Shown here: positions 16,451 to 25,099 of the stretch, one piece after another | Layout of the letters: the number at the start of each line of letters is the position of its first letter | How positions within the stretch are numbered: the first letter of the stretch is position 1 | Assembly: GCF_050587365.1 (NCBI RefSeq) | Contig: NZ_JBOBFV010000002.1 | Location: forward strand, 682,001 to 746,000 | From: Plantibacter auratus | Lineage (GTDB): Bacteria > Actinomycetota > Actinomycetes > Actinomycetales > Microbacteriaceae | DNA: 64,000 nucleotides | Direction of reading: 5' to 3' | The notes under the pieces: model-generated | Databases searched by the model: none | Told to the model about the DNA's origin: nothing | Seen by the model: the letters and a program-made list of their open reading frames with translations, nothing else | Made by a program: the position numbers and the translations under genes

Positions 16451-18004
16451 ATGCACATCGGTATCGATGTCGGCGGCACCAACACCGACGCCGTGCTCAT
16501 GGACGGCACCACCACCCTGGCGGCCGTCAAGCACGCGACCACCCCGGACGTGACCGACGGGATCGTCCAGGCGATCGGCGAACTGCGGAGCGGACACCAC
16601 TTCGACGGCGAGCAGATCACCGCGGTGATGATCGGCACGACGCACTTCATCAACGCCCTCGTGCAGGCCAAGCGGCTCGCACCCACCGCGGCACTGCGGC
16701 TCGGGCTCCCGGCGACCCGCGCGTTGCCGCCGCTCGTCGACTGGCCGGCGGAGCTCGTCGAGGCGATCAGTGCACGCAGCTACCTCGCGCATGGCGGCTA
16801 CGAGTTCGACGGACGCCCCATCTCGCCGATCGACCCGGACGAGCTGCGGGCACACGCCGAGGACATGCGTGTCAACGGCATCCGCTCCGTCGCGATCTCC
16901 TCCGTCTTCAGCCCCGTCAACCACGACCTCGAGGTCGAGGCGGCGCGGATCGTCGGCGAGGTCCTCGGCCCGGACGTGGCCATCTCGCTCTCGCACGAGA
17001 TCGGGCGCATCGGCCTCCTGGAGCGCGAGAACGCGACGATCATCAACGCAGCCCTGCGCGAGCTCGCCTCGGAGATCGTCGACGGGCTGACCGCCGCCGT
17101 CCGGAAGCAGGGCATCGAGGCGCCCATCTTCCTCAGCCAGAACGACGGCACGCTCATGGACGAGGACTACGTGCGCCTCTACCCCGTCGCGACGTTCGCC
17201 TCCGGCCCCACCAACTCGATGCGCGGGGCGGCACTGACGAGCGGGCTCGCGACGTGCGCGGTCGTCGACATCGGCGGCACCACGGCGGACATCGGCCTGC
17301 TCATCAACGGCTTCCCTCGCGAGACGGCGAACGAGGTCAAGGTCGCCGGCATCCGCACGAACTTCCGGATGCCCGATGTCCTGTCCATCGGGATCGGCGG
17401 CGGCAGCATCGTCGACGAGGAGACCGCCGAGGTCGGGCCGGCATCCGTCGGGTACAAGCTCATGACCGAGGCCCTCGTCTTCGGCGGCAGCACCCTCACC
17501 GCGACGGACATCGCCGTGGCCGCCGGTCGCGCGTCGATCGGTGACGCCTCGAAGGTCGCCCATCTCGACCCGGTCTTCGTGGAGCGCGTCCTCGAGCGGA
17601 TCGGCGAACGCATCGCCGAGGCCGTCGACCGCATGCGGACCTCCCCAGAGCCGATCCCCGTGGTGGCGGTCGGCGGCGGGTCGATCCTGCTCTCCGACGA
17701 ACTCCCCATCTTCGGCGCCGTCCACCGGCCCGACAACTACGCCGTGGCGAATGCCATCGGTGCTTCCATCGCGCAGGTCGGGGGCGAGATCGACAAGGTC
17801 TACGCCATCGAACCCGGCCGGCGTGAGGAGGCGATCGCCGAGGTCCGTGCCGAGGCGATCGACAAGGCGATCGCGGCCGGCGCCTCCCCCGCGTCGGTCG
17901 CGATCGTCGATTTCGACGAGGTCCCGATCCCCTATCTCCCCGGGAACGCCACGCGCATCCGGGTGAAGGCCGTCGGCGACCTCGACATGGGAGGCCTCCG
18001 ATGA
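16451..18004 (+). CDS. Hydantoinase/oxoprolinase family protein (HyuA-like)
   Basis: A 517-residue member of the hydantoinase A/oxoprolinase family with an actin-like ATPase fold. The phosphate-binding motifs are GIDVGGTNTDAVL at residues 4-16 and VVDIGGTTADIGLLING near 273. TTHFINALVQAKRLAPTAAL is another family signature. Members couple ATP hydrolysis to opening of an amide ring such as hydantoin, oxoproline or N-methylhydantoin. The gene follows the permease by 72 bases, and its last four bases overlap the first DUF917 gene (ATGA). Family is certain, substrate is inferred. Confidence 0.9.
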   Translation: MHIGIDVGGTNTDAVLMDGTTTLAAVKHATTPDVTDGIVQAIGELRSGHHFDGEQITAVMIGTTHFINALVQAKRLAPTAALRLGLPATRALPPLVDWPAELVEAISARSYLAHGGYEFDGRPISPIDPDELRAHAEDMRVNGIRSVAISSVFSPVNHDLEVEAARIVGEVLGPDVAISLSHEIGRIGLLERENATIINAALRELASEIVDGLTAAVRKQGIEAPIFLSQNDGTLMDEDYVRLYPVATFASGPTNSMRGAALTSGLATCAVVDIGGTTADIGLLINGFPRETANEVKVAGIRTNFRMPDVLSIGIGGGSIVDEETAEVGPASVGYKLMTEALVFGGSTLTATDIAVAAGRASIGDASKVAHLDPVFVERVLERIGERIAEAVDRMRTSPEPIPVVAVGGGSILLSDELPIFGAVHRPDNYAVANAIGASIAQVGGEIDKVYAIEPGRREEAIAEVRAEAIDKAIAAGASPASVAIVDFDEVPIPYLPGNATRIRVKAVGDLDMGGLR

Positions 18005-19104
18005 GCTGGACCATCTCCGCCGAGCTCATCCCCGGCCTCGCCCGCGGAGCCGCCGTCCTCGGGACCGGCGGTGGCGGTGACCCGTACATCGGCGCACTGC
18101 TCGCCGCGCAGGCACTCCGCGAGCACGGCGACGTCACCGTCGTCACCCTCGACGAGGTCCCCGACGACGCGCTCGTCCTCACCGTCGCGATGATGGGCGC
18201 CCCGACCGTCATGGTCGAGAAGCTGCCGAGCCTCACCGAGGTCGTCGCACCGGTCCACGCCCTCAGCGCGTCCCTCGGTCGTCCGGTCACCCACATCGCG
18301 TGCGCCGAGGTCGGCGGCGTGAACTCGACCATCCCGATCGCCGCAGCGGCAGCGCTCGGGCTCCCCCTCATCGACGCCGACGGGATGGGGCGGGCCTTCC
18401 CCGAGCTGCAGATGGTGCTCCCGACCCTGTACGGCATCGACGCCTCCCCGCTCGCGTTCAGCGACGAGAAGGGCAACACGGGCGTCCTCACGACCGTCGA
18501 CAACAGCTGGACAGAACGCATCGCCCGCGTGGCCTGTGTCGAGATGGGCTGCTCGGTCATGATCTCCGGCTTCCCGATGTCCGGCGCGCAGGCGCGCGAG
18601 GCGCTCGTGGCCGACTCGCTGTCGCTGTGCCGCGAGATCGGCGACGGCATCGAAGCGGCCCGAGCCGAGAAGGCCGACCCCGTGGAGCGGACCGTGCAGC
18701 TGCTCGGCGGTCGCGAACTGTTCTCCGGCAAGGTCGTCGACGTCGAGCGCGCGACCACCACCGGGTTCGCCCGAGGTCGCGCACGGATCGACGGGGTCGA
18801 CGCGAGCCTCGAGCTGTCGTTCCAGAACGAGCACCTCATGGCCGCGCTCGACGGCGTCACCCTCGTGACGACGCCCGACCTCATCATGGTGCTCGAGCAC
18901 GACTCCGGCGAGCCCATCACCACCGAGGGGCTCCGCTACGGACAGCGTGTCCGCGTGATCTCGGCACCGAGCGACGACCGCTGGCACAGTCCTGAGGCGC
19001 TGGCGATGGTCGGGCCGGGGTACTTCGGGTACGAGGTGCCCTCGCACCGCTTCGACGGCACGGCCGAGACGCCTGCGCCGGACGCGCCGGAGGTCGCCGC
19101 ATGA
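18001..19104 (+). CDS. DUF917 family protein (copy 1 of 3)
   Basis: A 367-residue DUF917 protein. It shows the N-terminal Gly-rich motif LARGAAVLGTGGGGDPYIGA, the central VGGVNSTIPIAAAAALGLPL and DADGMGRAFPELQMV, and the C-terminal PITTEGLRYGQRVRVISAP. The family is repeatedly found beside hydantoinase/oxoprolinase genes and is thought to act with them, but no reaction is established. The start ATG overlaps the upstream stop codon, and the stop overlaps the next start, which implies coupled translation. Confidence 0.9.
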   Translation: MSWTISAELIPGLARGAAVLGTGGGGDPYIGALLAAQALREHGDVTVVTLDEVPDDALVLTVAMMGAPTVMVEKLPSLTEVVAPVHALSASLGRPVTHIACAEVGGVNSTIPIAAAAALGLPLIDADGMGRAFPELQMVLPTLYGIDASPLAFSDEKGNTGVLTTVDNSWTERIARVACVEMGCSVMISGFPMSGAQAREALVADSLSLCREIGDGIEAARAEKADPVERTVQLLGGRELFSGKVVDVERATTTGFARGRARIDGVDASLELSFQNEHLMAALDGVTLVTTPDLIMVLEHDSGEPITTEGLRYGQRVRVISAPSDDRWHSPEALAMVGPGYFGYEVPSHRFDGTAETPAPDAPEVAA

Positions 19105-20249
19105 GCTGGACGCTGACCGCGGACGACCTGCCCGACCTCGCTCGAGGCGCCACCCTCCTCGGGACCGGCGGCGGAGGTGACCCGTACATCGGCATGATGC
19201 TCGTGAAGCAGGTGCTCGGCGACCGCTCCATCACGATCCTCGACCCCGACGACCTCGCCGACGACCTCTTCGTCATCCCCACCGCGCAGATGGGCGCTCC
19301 AACGGTCATGGTCGAGAAGATCCCGGCCGGGTTCGAACCGACACTCGCCCTGCGGACACTGGAGGAGCACCTCGGGCGCACCGCCGACGCGACCATGCCG
19401 ATCGAGTGCGGTGGCATCAACTCGATGATCCCGCTCATCGTGGCCGCCGAGACCGGGCTGCCGGTCGTCGACGCCGACGGCATGGGCCGGGCCTTCCCGG
19501 AGCTCTCCATGGAGACCTTCGCGGTGTACGGCGTGCACGGTTCGCCGCTCGCCATCGCCGGGGAACGCGGGGAGCGCGTGATCATCGACACCGGCGACGA
19601 CGACCGACAGATGGAGTGGTTGGCGCGCGGCATCGCGATCCGTCTCGGCGGCGTCGCCCACATCGCCGAGTACGCAATGAGCGGGGCGGACGTGCGTCGC
19701 ACCGCGGTGCCGCGGACGATCTCGATGGCGCTGGCCCTCGGCCGGGCGATCCGGGTCGCGCGCGAGGAGCACCGTTCGCCGTTCGCCGCCATCGCCGACA
19801 CGCTGTCCACGACGCTCTACTCGCACGTCCGGGAGCTCTTCGTCGGGAAGGTCGCCGACGTGGAGCGCCGCACCACCGAGGGCTTCGCCAAGGGCACGGC
19901 CGTCATCTGGTCGGCCGACCCGTCGAGCTCCGAACGCCTTGAGATCTCGTTCCAGAACGAAAACCTCATCGCGCGATGGAACGGTGAGGTCGTCGCGATC
20001 GTCCCGGACCTCATCTGCATCGTCGACCACGAGACCGCCGAGCCGATCACCACGGAGGGCCTCCGCTACGGCCAACGCGTGCGGGTCCTCGGGATCTCGA
20101 CGCCAGCCCTCATGCGCACGCCGGACGCACTGCGCGCCTTCGGGCCGACCGCGTTCGGGCTGACGGAGCCGTTCGTCCCGGTGGAGGGCGAGGCGATGGC
20201 CGCAGAAGCCGCGGATGCGTTCGCCGCTGGTCAGGCGGTCCGAGCCTAG
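19101..20249 (+). CDS. DUF917 family protein (copy 2 of 3)
   Basis: A 382-residue paralogue of the preceding protein, with nearly the same N-terminus (MSWTLTADDLPDLARGATLL) and the same GTGGGGDPYIG, DADGMGRAFPEL and PITTEGLRYGQRVRV motifs. The two probably arose by tandem duplication and may form a hetero-oligomer. ATGA overlap with copy 1 suggests a fixed expression ratio. A nine-base gap separates it from copy 3. Confidence 0.9.
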   Translation: MSWTLTADDLPDLARGATLLGTGGGGDPYIGMMLVKQVLGDRSITILDPDDLADDLFVIPTAQMGAPTVMVEKIPAGFEPTLALRTLEEHLGRTADATMPIECGGINSMIPLIVAAETGLPVVDADGMGRAFPELSMETFAVYGVHGSPLAIAGERGERVIIDTGDDDRQMEWLARGIAIRLGGVAHIAEYAMSGADVRRTAVPRTISMALALGRAIRVAREEHRSPFAAIADTLSTTLYSHVRELFVGKVADVERRTTEGFAKGTAVIWSADPSSSERLEISFQNENLIARWNGEVVAIVPDLICIVDHETAEPITTEGLRYGQRVRVLGISTPALMRTPDALRAFGPTAFGLTEPFVPVEGEAMAAEAADAFAAGQAVRA

Positions 20250-20258
20250 GCTGAGGGC

Positions 20259-21314
20259 ATGCCGACCCTCCTCGAGCGCGATCGCCTCCCCGCCCTGGCG
20301 ACGGGGTTCGCGATCCTGGGCTCGGGAGGTGGCGGTGCGACGACGATGCTCGAGCTGGCCCTCCGCGACGAGCGCGCCTGGCCGTTCGACCTCCACAGCG
20401 TCGACGACCTCGACCCGGAGACCCCGTGTCTCGCCGTCGGCTTCGTCGGTTCCACGATGCTGCTCAGTGAGCGCCTGCCCGGCACGGACCCGTTCGGGCG
20501 GCTGATCGGGGCCGCGGAACGCTGGCTCGGACACCGCATCCCGGCCATCTGTTCGTTGGAGGGTGGCGGGGTCAACGGGCTCACCCCCTTCGCGTTCGCC
20601 GCGGGGAGGACCATCGTCGACGCTGATCTGACCGGACGCGCCGTCCCCTCGCTCGACCAGATGTCGATCCTCGTGGACGAGATCCCGGGCATCGTCGTCA
20701 CCTGCGACACCGGTGCCGGCGGGGTCGCCCTCGTCGAGACCGAACGCGCCCTCGACATCGAACGCGTCGTCCGCGCGGCGATCGTGCAGGCCGGCGGCAG
20801 TGGCGGCATGGTGTTCGCGGGCTTCACCGTCGGCGACCTCCGAGCGCACGCCATCGTCGGGAACGCCGCTCGGGCACTCGAGCTGGGCGGAGCGTTCCTC
20901 GCACGGATCGACGGCCCGCTGACCGCCCTGGCCGAGTCGCTGGGTGGACGGCTCCTCGCGGAGGGACGGGTCAGCAGCATCGAGCCGGACTCCCGGGACC
21001 CGCACGTGCTCACCTTCGGGATCGACGGGAGCAGTGGTGCGCTGCACCGTCTCGTCGCCCGCTCCGAGACGCTCGCGTTCATGACCGACGGACGACTCGA
21101 AGCCGCCGCGCCGGACCTCATCGTCGTGGTCGACGCCGTCTCGCGGGACATCCTCGAGGTCACGGCGATCTCGATGGCGAGACACGTCGCCGTCATCCGG
21201 GTCGACGGTCCGGGCTGGTGGTCCGGCTCCCCGGAACGACTCCGCCATGTGCTCCCGTCCGCCTACGGCCTGGACGAGCTCGACGAGATCCGGACCGACG
21301 AGGTCCCGGCATGA
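20259..21314 (+). CDS. DUF917 family protein (copy 3 of 3, divergent)
   Basis: A 351-residue, more distant DUF917 protein. It keeps the Gly-rich start (GFAILGSGGGGATTMLELAL) and a VDADLTGRAVPSLDQMSILV version of the central motif, but replaces the conserved C-terminal TEGLRYG segment with ILEVTAISMARHVAVIRVDG. The changes at usually invariant positions suggest a structural or regulatory subunit, or a different substrate. A GAGGG site precedes its ATG. Its stop overlaps the start of the PucR-type regulator. Confidence 0.85.
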   Translation: MPTLLERDRLPALATGFAILGSGGGGATTMLELALRDERAWPFDLHSVDDLDPETPCLAVGFVGSTMLLSERLPGTDPFGRLIGAAERWLGHRIPAICSLEGGGVNGLTPFAFAAGRTIVDADLTGRAVPSLDQMSILVDEIPGIVVTCDTGAGGVALVETERALDIERVVRAAIVQAGGSGGMVFAGFTVGDLRAHAIVGNAARALELGGAFLARIDGPLTALAESLGGRLLAEGRVSSIEPDSRDPHVLTFGIDGSSGALHRLVARSETLAFMTDGRLEAAAPDLIVVVDAVSRDILEVTAISMARHVAVIRVDGPGWWSGSPERLRHVLPSAYGLDELDEIRTDEVPA

Positions 21315-22819
21315 GCGATCGCCTGCAGTTGGGCGCGCTCCTCGCGCACCCCGACAACGGTGGCGTGCGGCTCGTCGCCGGCCCGGCCGACGCCAACTGG
21401 GCCGGCGTGGTGGTCGAGACGAACGAGGCGGCTCTCCCCGAGGAGGGGGCCGGCCGACTCGCCGTGGTGACCGGAGCCCCACCCACGAGGCCATGGCAGC
21501 AGGACGCACTCGTCCGCCGCACCCGGGATCGCGGCTTCCTCGCCCTGGCGATCCCGGAGGCCGACGGCTTCGGCGCGGGGACGCGCGCGCTCGCCGACCG
21601 ACTCGGCTTCTCGCTCCTGCACGTCGACCGACCCATGCTGCTCGCGAAGGCGTGCTGGCAGCTCGTCGAGGCCCGCGACTCCCTGACCCTCGGGTACGTC
21701 CGCAAGGTCGCGCAGTCCATCGAGTACCACGCCGAGGGACTGGCCGACCTGCTCCGCCACCTCTCGACGAGCATCGGCCACGGGATCGCCCTCATCGACA
21801 GCGAGGGCGTCCTGCTCGAGGCCGGCGGGCGGTTGCCGTCGGAGGTGCACGCGGCGATCGACTTCGGCCCCTGGGTCGACCTGACGAAGGCCGGGCAGGG
21901 CGCTGCGGCATCGGTCCGGGTCGACAGCCCGAGCCGGGAGGGCCTCCGGGTCGCGTTCTTCGGGGACGGACTCGACGACCGACAACTGAGTGCGCTCGCG
22001 GTCGCCGCCGAGGTCGCCATGCCCGCCGTCGCGGCGCGGATCCTCATCGACGAGGTCGCCGAGGTCAGTGACGCATCCGTGTCGTCCGGCGTCCTGCGGG
22101 ACTTCGTGGACCTCCGAGGCCGCCCCGATCCCGACGTCGAACGCCGCATGCTCGAGCGGGGCTGGCGGACGACCGGCTACCACCTCGCGTTCCGCATCGT
22201 CGGCCGGAGCCGGGTGGACGCCCTGCAACTCCTCCGCTTCGTGACCGGCGCACTCGGGCGGATCGCCGTGGACTCCCACGCGACGACGAGCGGACGCGGG
22301 GTGAGCGGTTGGCTGACCTTCGCCGAGCCACCGGAGCCACCTCAGGTCGAGCGGTACATCGCCGCCCTCCGCGACCTGCACGTGGAGGCGCGGCGCTCGT
22401 TCAACGTCGCGACGGCCGTCGGGTCGCTGGCGAGCGGATCGGCGGGTCTCACCTCATCACTCGGGGAGGCGTCCGACGCGGTGCGCATCGCCGCGAACCG
22501 GTCGACGACGGGCTGGTTCGTGCGGGTGGACGGCCTCGGCCTGGAACAGCTCCTGCTCGCCTGGACCGGCAACGACACCTTCGTCCCGGCGGCGCGGTCG
22601 CTCCTCGCACCGTTGCAGACCGGCAACGGTGAACTGCTGACGACGTTGTCCGCCTACCTCGACCACGAGTCCGCGGTCGCACCGACGGCCGCCGCGCTCG
22701 GGTTGCACCGCAACACCGTCGCGACGCGGATCACCCGCGCGCAGGAGCTCCTCGGCGTCGACATGGCGGACCCGGAGGTGCGCCTCGCGCTCCACCTCGC
22801 CTGCCGCGCCGTGCGGTGA
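21311..22819 (+). CDS. PucR/CdaR-type transcriptional regulator
   Basis: A 502-residue regulator. The N-terminal part has the PucR-like purine-catabolism sensing layout (LGALLAHPDNGGVRLVAGPA). The C-terminal HTH_30 domain, about 440-500, contains LSAYLDHESAVAPTAAALGL and HRNTVATRITRAQELLG. Such proteins activate purine, allantoin or sugar-acid genes in response to the substrate. It is the last gene of the permease-hydantoinase-DUF917 operon with a 4-base overlap, so it probably senses the imported compound. The start at 21311 is set by that ATGA overlap. Confidence 0.88.
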   Translation: MSDRLQLGALLAHPDNGGVRLVAGPADANWAGVVVETNEAALPEEGAGRLAVVTGAPPTRPWQQDALVRRTRDRGFLALAIPEADGFGAGTRALADRLGFSLLHVDRPMLLAKACWQLVEARDSLTLGYVRKVAQSIEYHAEGLADLLRHLSTSIGHGIALIDSEGVLLEAGGRLPSEVHAAIDFGPWVDLTKAGQGAAASVRVDSPSREGLRVAFFGDGLDDRQLSALAVAAEVAMPAVAARILIDEVAEVSDASVSSGVLRDFVDLRGRPDPDVERRMLERGWRTTGYHLAFRIVGRSRVDALQLLRFVTGALGRIAVDSHATTSGRGVSGWLTFAEPPEPPQVERYIAALRDLHVEARRSFNVATAVGSLASGSAGLTSSLGEASDAVRIAANRSTTGWFVRVDGLGLEQLLLAWTGNDTFVPAARSLLAPLQTGNGELLTTLSAYLDHESAVAPTAAALGLHRNTVATRITRAQELLGVDMADPEVRLALHLACRAVR

Positions 22820-22837
22820 CGGAGGGCGCTGAGCCAC

Positions 22838-23044
22838 CCTGGTCACTGAGCTTGTCGAAGTGCCGCCCCTCGACAAGCTCAGGGACCGGAACCCGTTCGA
22901 GACACCTTCCCCGGTCACTGAGCCGCCCCCGGTCACTGAGCCGCCCCCGGTCACTGAGCCTGTCGAAGTGCACACGGACAACCGCGCCCTTCGACAAGCT
23001 CAGGGACCGGAAAGGGAGCTGAGGGACCGGAAGGGGAGCTCAGG
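22838..23044. repeat. REP-like repeat cluster with a tandem 18-base unit
   Basis: The gap holds at least two reverse and two forward copies of the dispersed repeat. In the middle, CCGGTCACTGAGCCGCCC is repeated in tandem from about 22911 to 22952 and runs into a full reverse copy. Opposed full copies (about 22841-22890 and 22949-23010) can form hairpins. The cluster fills the space between the PucR gene and the convergent pyridoxal kinase gene, so it may serve as a terminator. Nothing else is seen here. Confidence 0.85.
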
Positions 23045-23058
23045 AGCTGGAGTCGGGC

Positions 23059-23907
23059 TCAGACCGCCGTCGCGGTGAACTGCATCCGCGGGTTCGCGTA
23101 GAACTCCTGCGCCTCGACGAGCTGCAGCTCCCGCTGGCCCGAGCGGTACGTGAGCTCGACGAGGTCGAACACACTCGACGCCGTGCGCTCGAGGGCGAGC
23201 TTGGCGTCGCGCGTCTCGCCGTAGTGCGCGGCGAACAGGGCTGCCGTGACGTCGCCGGAACCGTTCGCCTTGAACGGCAGCAGCGGCGTCTGGACGATCC
23301 ACCGACCGGCGTCGTCCACGACGAGCATCTCGATCGTCTCGGGGTCGCGGTCGGGACGCTCGACGCTCGTCACCAGGACGACCGACGGGCCCATCGCGCG
23401 CGCCAGCTCGACCGACGCGAGCGTGGACTCGAGCGATGCGGGCTCGGTGCCCGTGAGGAAGCCCAGCTCGAACTGGTTCGGCGTGATGATGTCGGCGTTC
23501 GGCACGACGCGGTCGCGCAGCAGGTCGGGGATCTCCGGGGCGACGAAGCAGCCGGACTTCGCGTTGCCCATGACCGGGTCGCACGCGTACAGCGCGTCGG
23601 GGTTCGCCGCCTTGACCCGCTGTACCGCGTCCACGATGACGTCGCCGATGCCGACGCCGCCCTGGTAGCCCGAGAGCACGACGTCGATCTGCGGGAACGC
23701 ACCGCGCTCCTCGACACCGGTGATGACCTCGCCGACCTGCTCGGGCGAGATCAGGGGCCCGCGCCACGCGCCGTACCCGGTGTGGTTCGAGAAGTTCACC
23801 GTGTTGACCGGGATCACCTCGACGCCGATGCGCTGGAGGGGGAACACGGCCGCGGAGTTGCCGACGTGCCCGTAGGCCACGGCTGACTGGATGGAGAGGA
23901 TCTTCAC
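23059..23907 (-). CDS. pdxY: Pyridoxal kinase
   Basis: A 282-residue ribokinase-fold kinase that phosphorylates pyridoxal in the vitamin B6 salvage pathway. It starts with KILSIQSAVAYGHVGNSAAV, a near-perfect PdxY/PdxK signature. Other signatures are TVNFSNHTGYGAWRG, VLSGYQGGVGIGDVIVD, IITPNQFELGFLTG and the catalytic anion-hole motif FKANGSGDVTAALFAAHY near residue 219. The start is a GTG at 23907, because the conserved domain begins there; the upstream frame has no coding character. It is divergent from the lipid kinase gene. Confidence 0.92.
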   Translation of the reverse strand: MKILSIQSAVAYGHVGNSAAVFPLQRIGVEVIPVNTVNFSNHTGYGAWRGPLISPEQVGEVITGVEERGAFPQIDVVLSGYQGGVGIGDVIVDAVQRVKAANPDALYACDPVMGNAKSGCFVAPEIPDLLRDRVVPNADIITPNQFELGFLTGTEPASLESTLASVELARAMGPSVVLVTSVERPDRDPETIEMLVVDDAGRWIVQTPLLPFKANGSGDVTAALFAAHYGETRDAKLALERTASSVFDLVELTYRSGQRELQLVEAQEFYANPRMQFTATAV

Positions 23908-24077
23908 GATGTCGCAATCACGATGGGGAGGCCGCCGCGGACACTGCGTTCGTGGCGGGCATGGACGGTGCCTGCAAGGAGTCAACGATACTCTTCCGCC
24001 GCCTACAGAACCCACGTGCCGCGTCAACCCGGAGACGAGATCTCCACGCTGCCGGAATCCGCTCCTATGCTGATCGG

Positions 24078-25088
24078 ATGACGACTCCTGAGAGCACGAC
24101 CGCGCCGACCGACGCCACCGCCACGAAGGTCGCCGCCATCATCTACAACCCGGTGAAGGTCGACCTCGACGCACTCCGTGAATCGGTCGAGCGCTCGGCG
24201 TCCGACGCCGGATGGGCCGAGTCGCTCTGGTTCGAGACGTCCGTCGACGACGTCGGCCAGGGGGTCACCGCCGAGGCCATCGCAGCGGGCGTCGACCTCG
24301 TCATCGCGGCCGGCGGTGACGGCACCGTCCGCGCCGTCTCGGAGGGCCTCCGCGGCAGCGGCGTCCCGCTCGCCCTGCTCCCGTCGGGCACCGGCAACCT
24401 GCTCGCCCGGAACCTCGACCTCACGCTCAACGACCTGCCCGGCTCCGTCATCACGGCCTTCACCGGCACGGACAAGGCGATCGACCTCGGTGTCATCGAC
24501 ATCGAGCGCGCCGACCACTCCCGCGACCGCCATGTGTTCGTCGTCATGGCCGGCATGGGCATCGACGCGAAGATGATCAAGAACACCGACGACGACCTCA
24601 AGGCCAAGGCCGGTTGGGCCGCCTACGTCGATGCGATCGTGAAGTCGTTGCGCGACCCGGACGAGCTGCACCTGCGGTTCCGGATCGACGACGAGCCGCA
24701 GACGCGCGCGACCGTCCACACCGTCATCATCGGGAACTGCGGCTCGCTCCCGGCCAACATCCTCTTGTTGCCCGACGCGGTCGTCGATGACGGGCTGTTC
24801 GACCTCATGTTCATGCGTCCCGGCGGAATCCTCGGCTGGATCCGCATCTGGGCGAAGGTCGCCTGGGTGAACGGCGTCCTCCGCCGGACGAAGGCGGGCA
24901 AGGCCCTCGCCGGCAAGCAGAAGGACGACGGCGAGCTCCGCTACGGCACCGCGAAGCGCTTCGTCGCCCGCATGTCGAAGCCTGAGGAGATCGAGCTCGA
25001 CGGCGACGGTTTCGGCAAGGCCGTCGCGATCAACACCTGGATCGAGCCCGGCGCCCTCACGGTCCGCGTTCCGGCTGCGGCGGAGTAG
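24078..25088 (+). CDS. Diacylglycerol kinase-like lipid kinase
   Basis: A 336-residue protein of the DAGK catalytic/NAD-kinase-like fold. The nucleotide-binding motif is AAGGDGTVRAVSEGL, followed by LALLPSGTGNLLARNLDL, the GTGNDFA-type motif of lipid kinases. The protein contains VFVVMAGMGIDAKMIKNTDD and the C-terminal LDGDGFGKAVAINTWIEPGA. It probably phosphorylates a diacylglycerol or related lipid at the membrane. The start at 24078 is the Met just before a low-complexity Thr/Ala segment. Lipid specificity cannot be assigned. Confidence 0.88.
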   Translation: MTTPESTTAPTDATATKVAAIIYNPVKVDLDALRESVERSASDAGWAESLWFETSVDDVGQGVTAEAIAAGVDLVIAAGGDGTVRAVSEGLRGSGVPLALLPSGTGNLLARNLDLTLNDLPGSVITAFTGTDKAIDLGVIDIERADHSRDRHVFVVMAGMGIDAKMIKNTDDDLKAKAGWAAYVDAIVKSLRDPDELHLRFRIDDEPQTRATVHTVIIGNCGSLPANILLLPDAVVDDGLFDLMFMRPGGILGWIRIWAKVAWVNGVLRRTKAGKALAGKQKDDGELRYGTAKRFVARMSKPEEIELDGDGFGKAVAINTWIEPGALTVRVPAAAE

Positions 25089-25099
25089 CTCGCGCCCTC

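Noticed and set aside
18936..21509. 857-codon minus-strand frame across the DUF917 genes
   Set aside because: It is an antisense shadow rich in Arg, Glu and Asp; all DUF917 motifs are on the plus strand in separate, properly overlapping frames.
22816..23078. Small frames inside the repeat cluster (LSLSK- and DRGRL-type repeats)
   Set aside because: They are translations of the REP-like repeats themselves; the same peptides recur wherever the repeat occurs.
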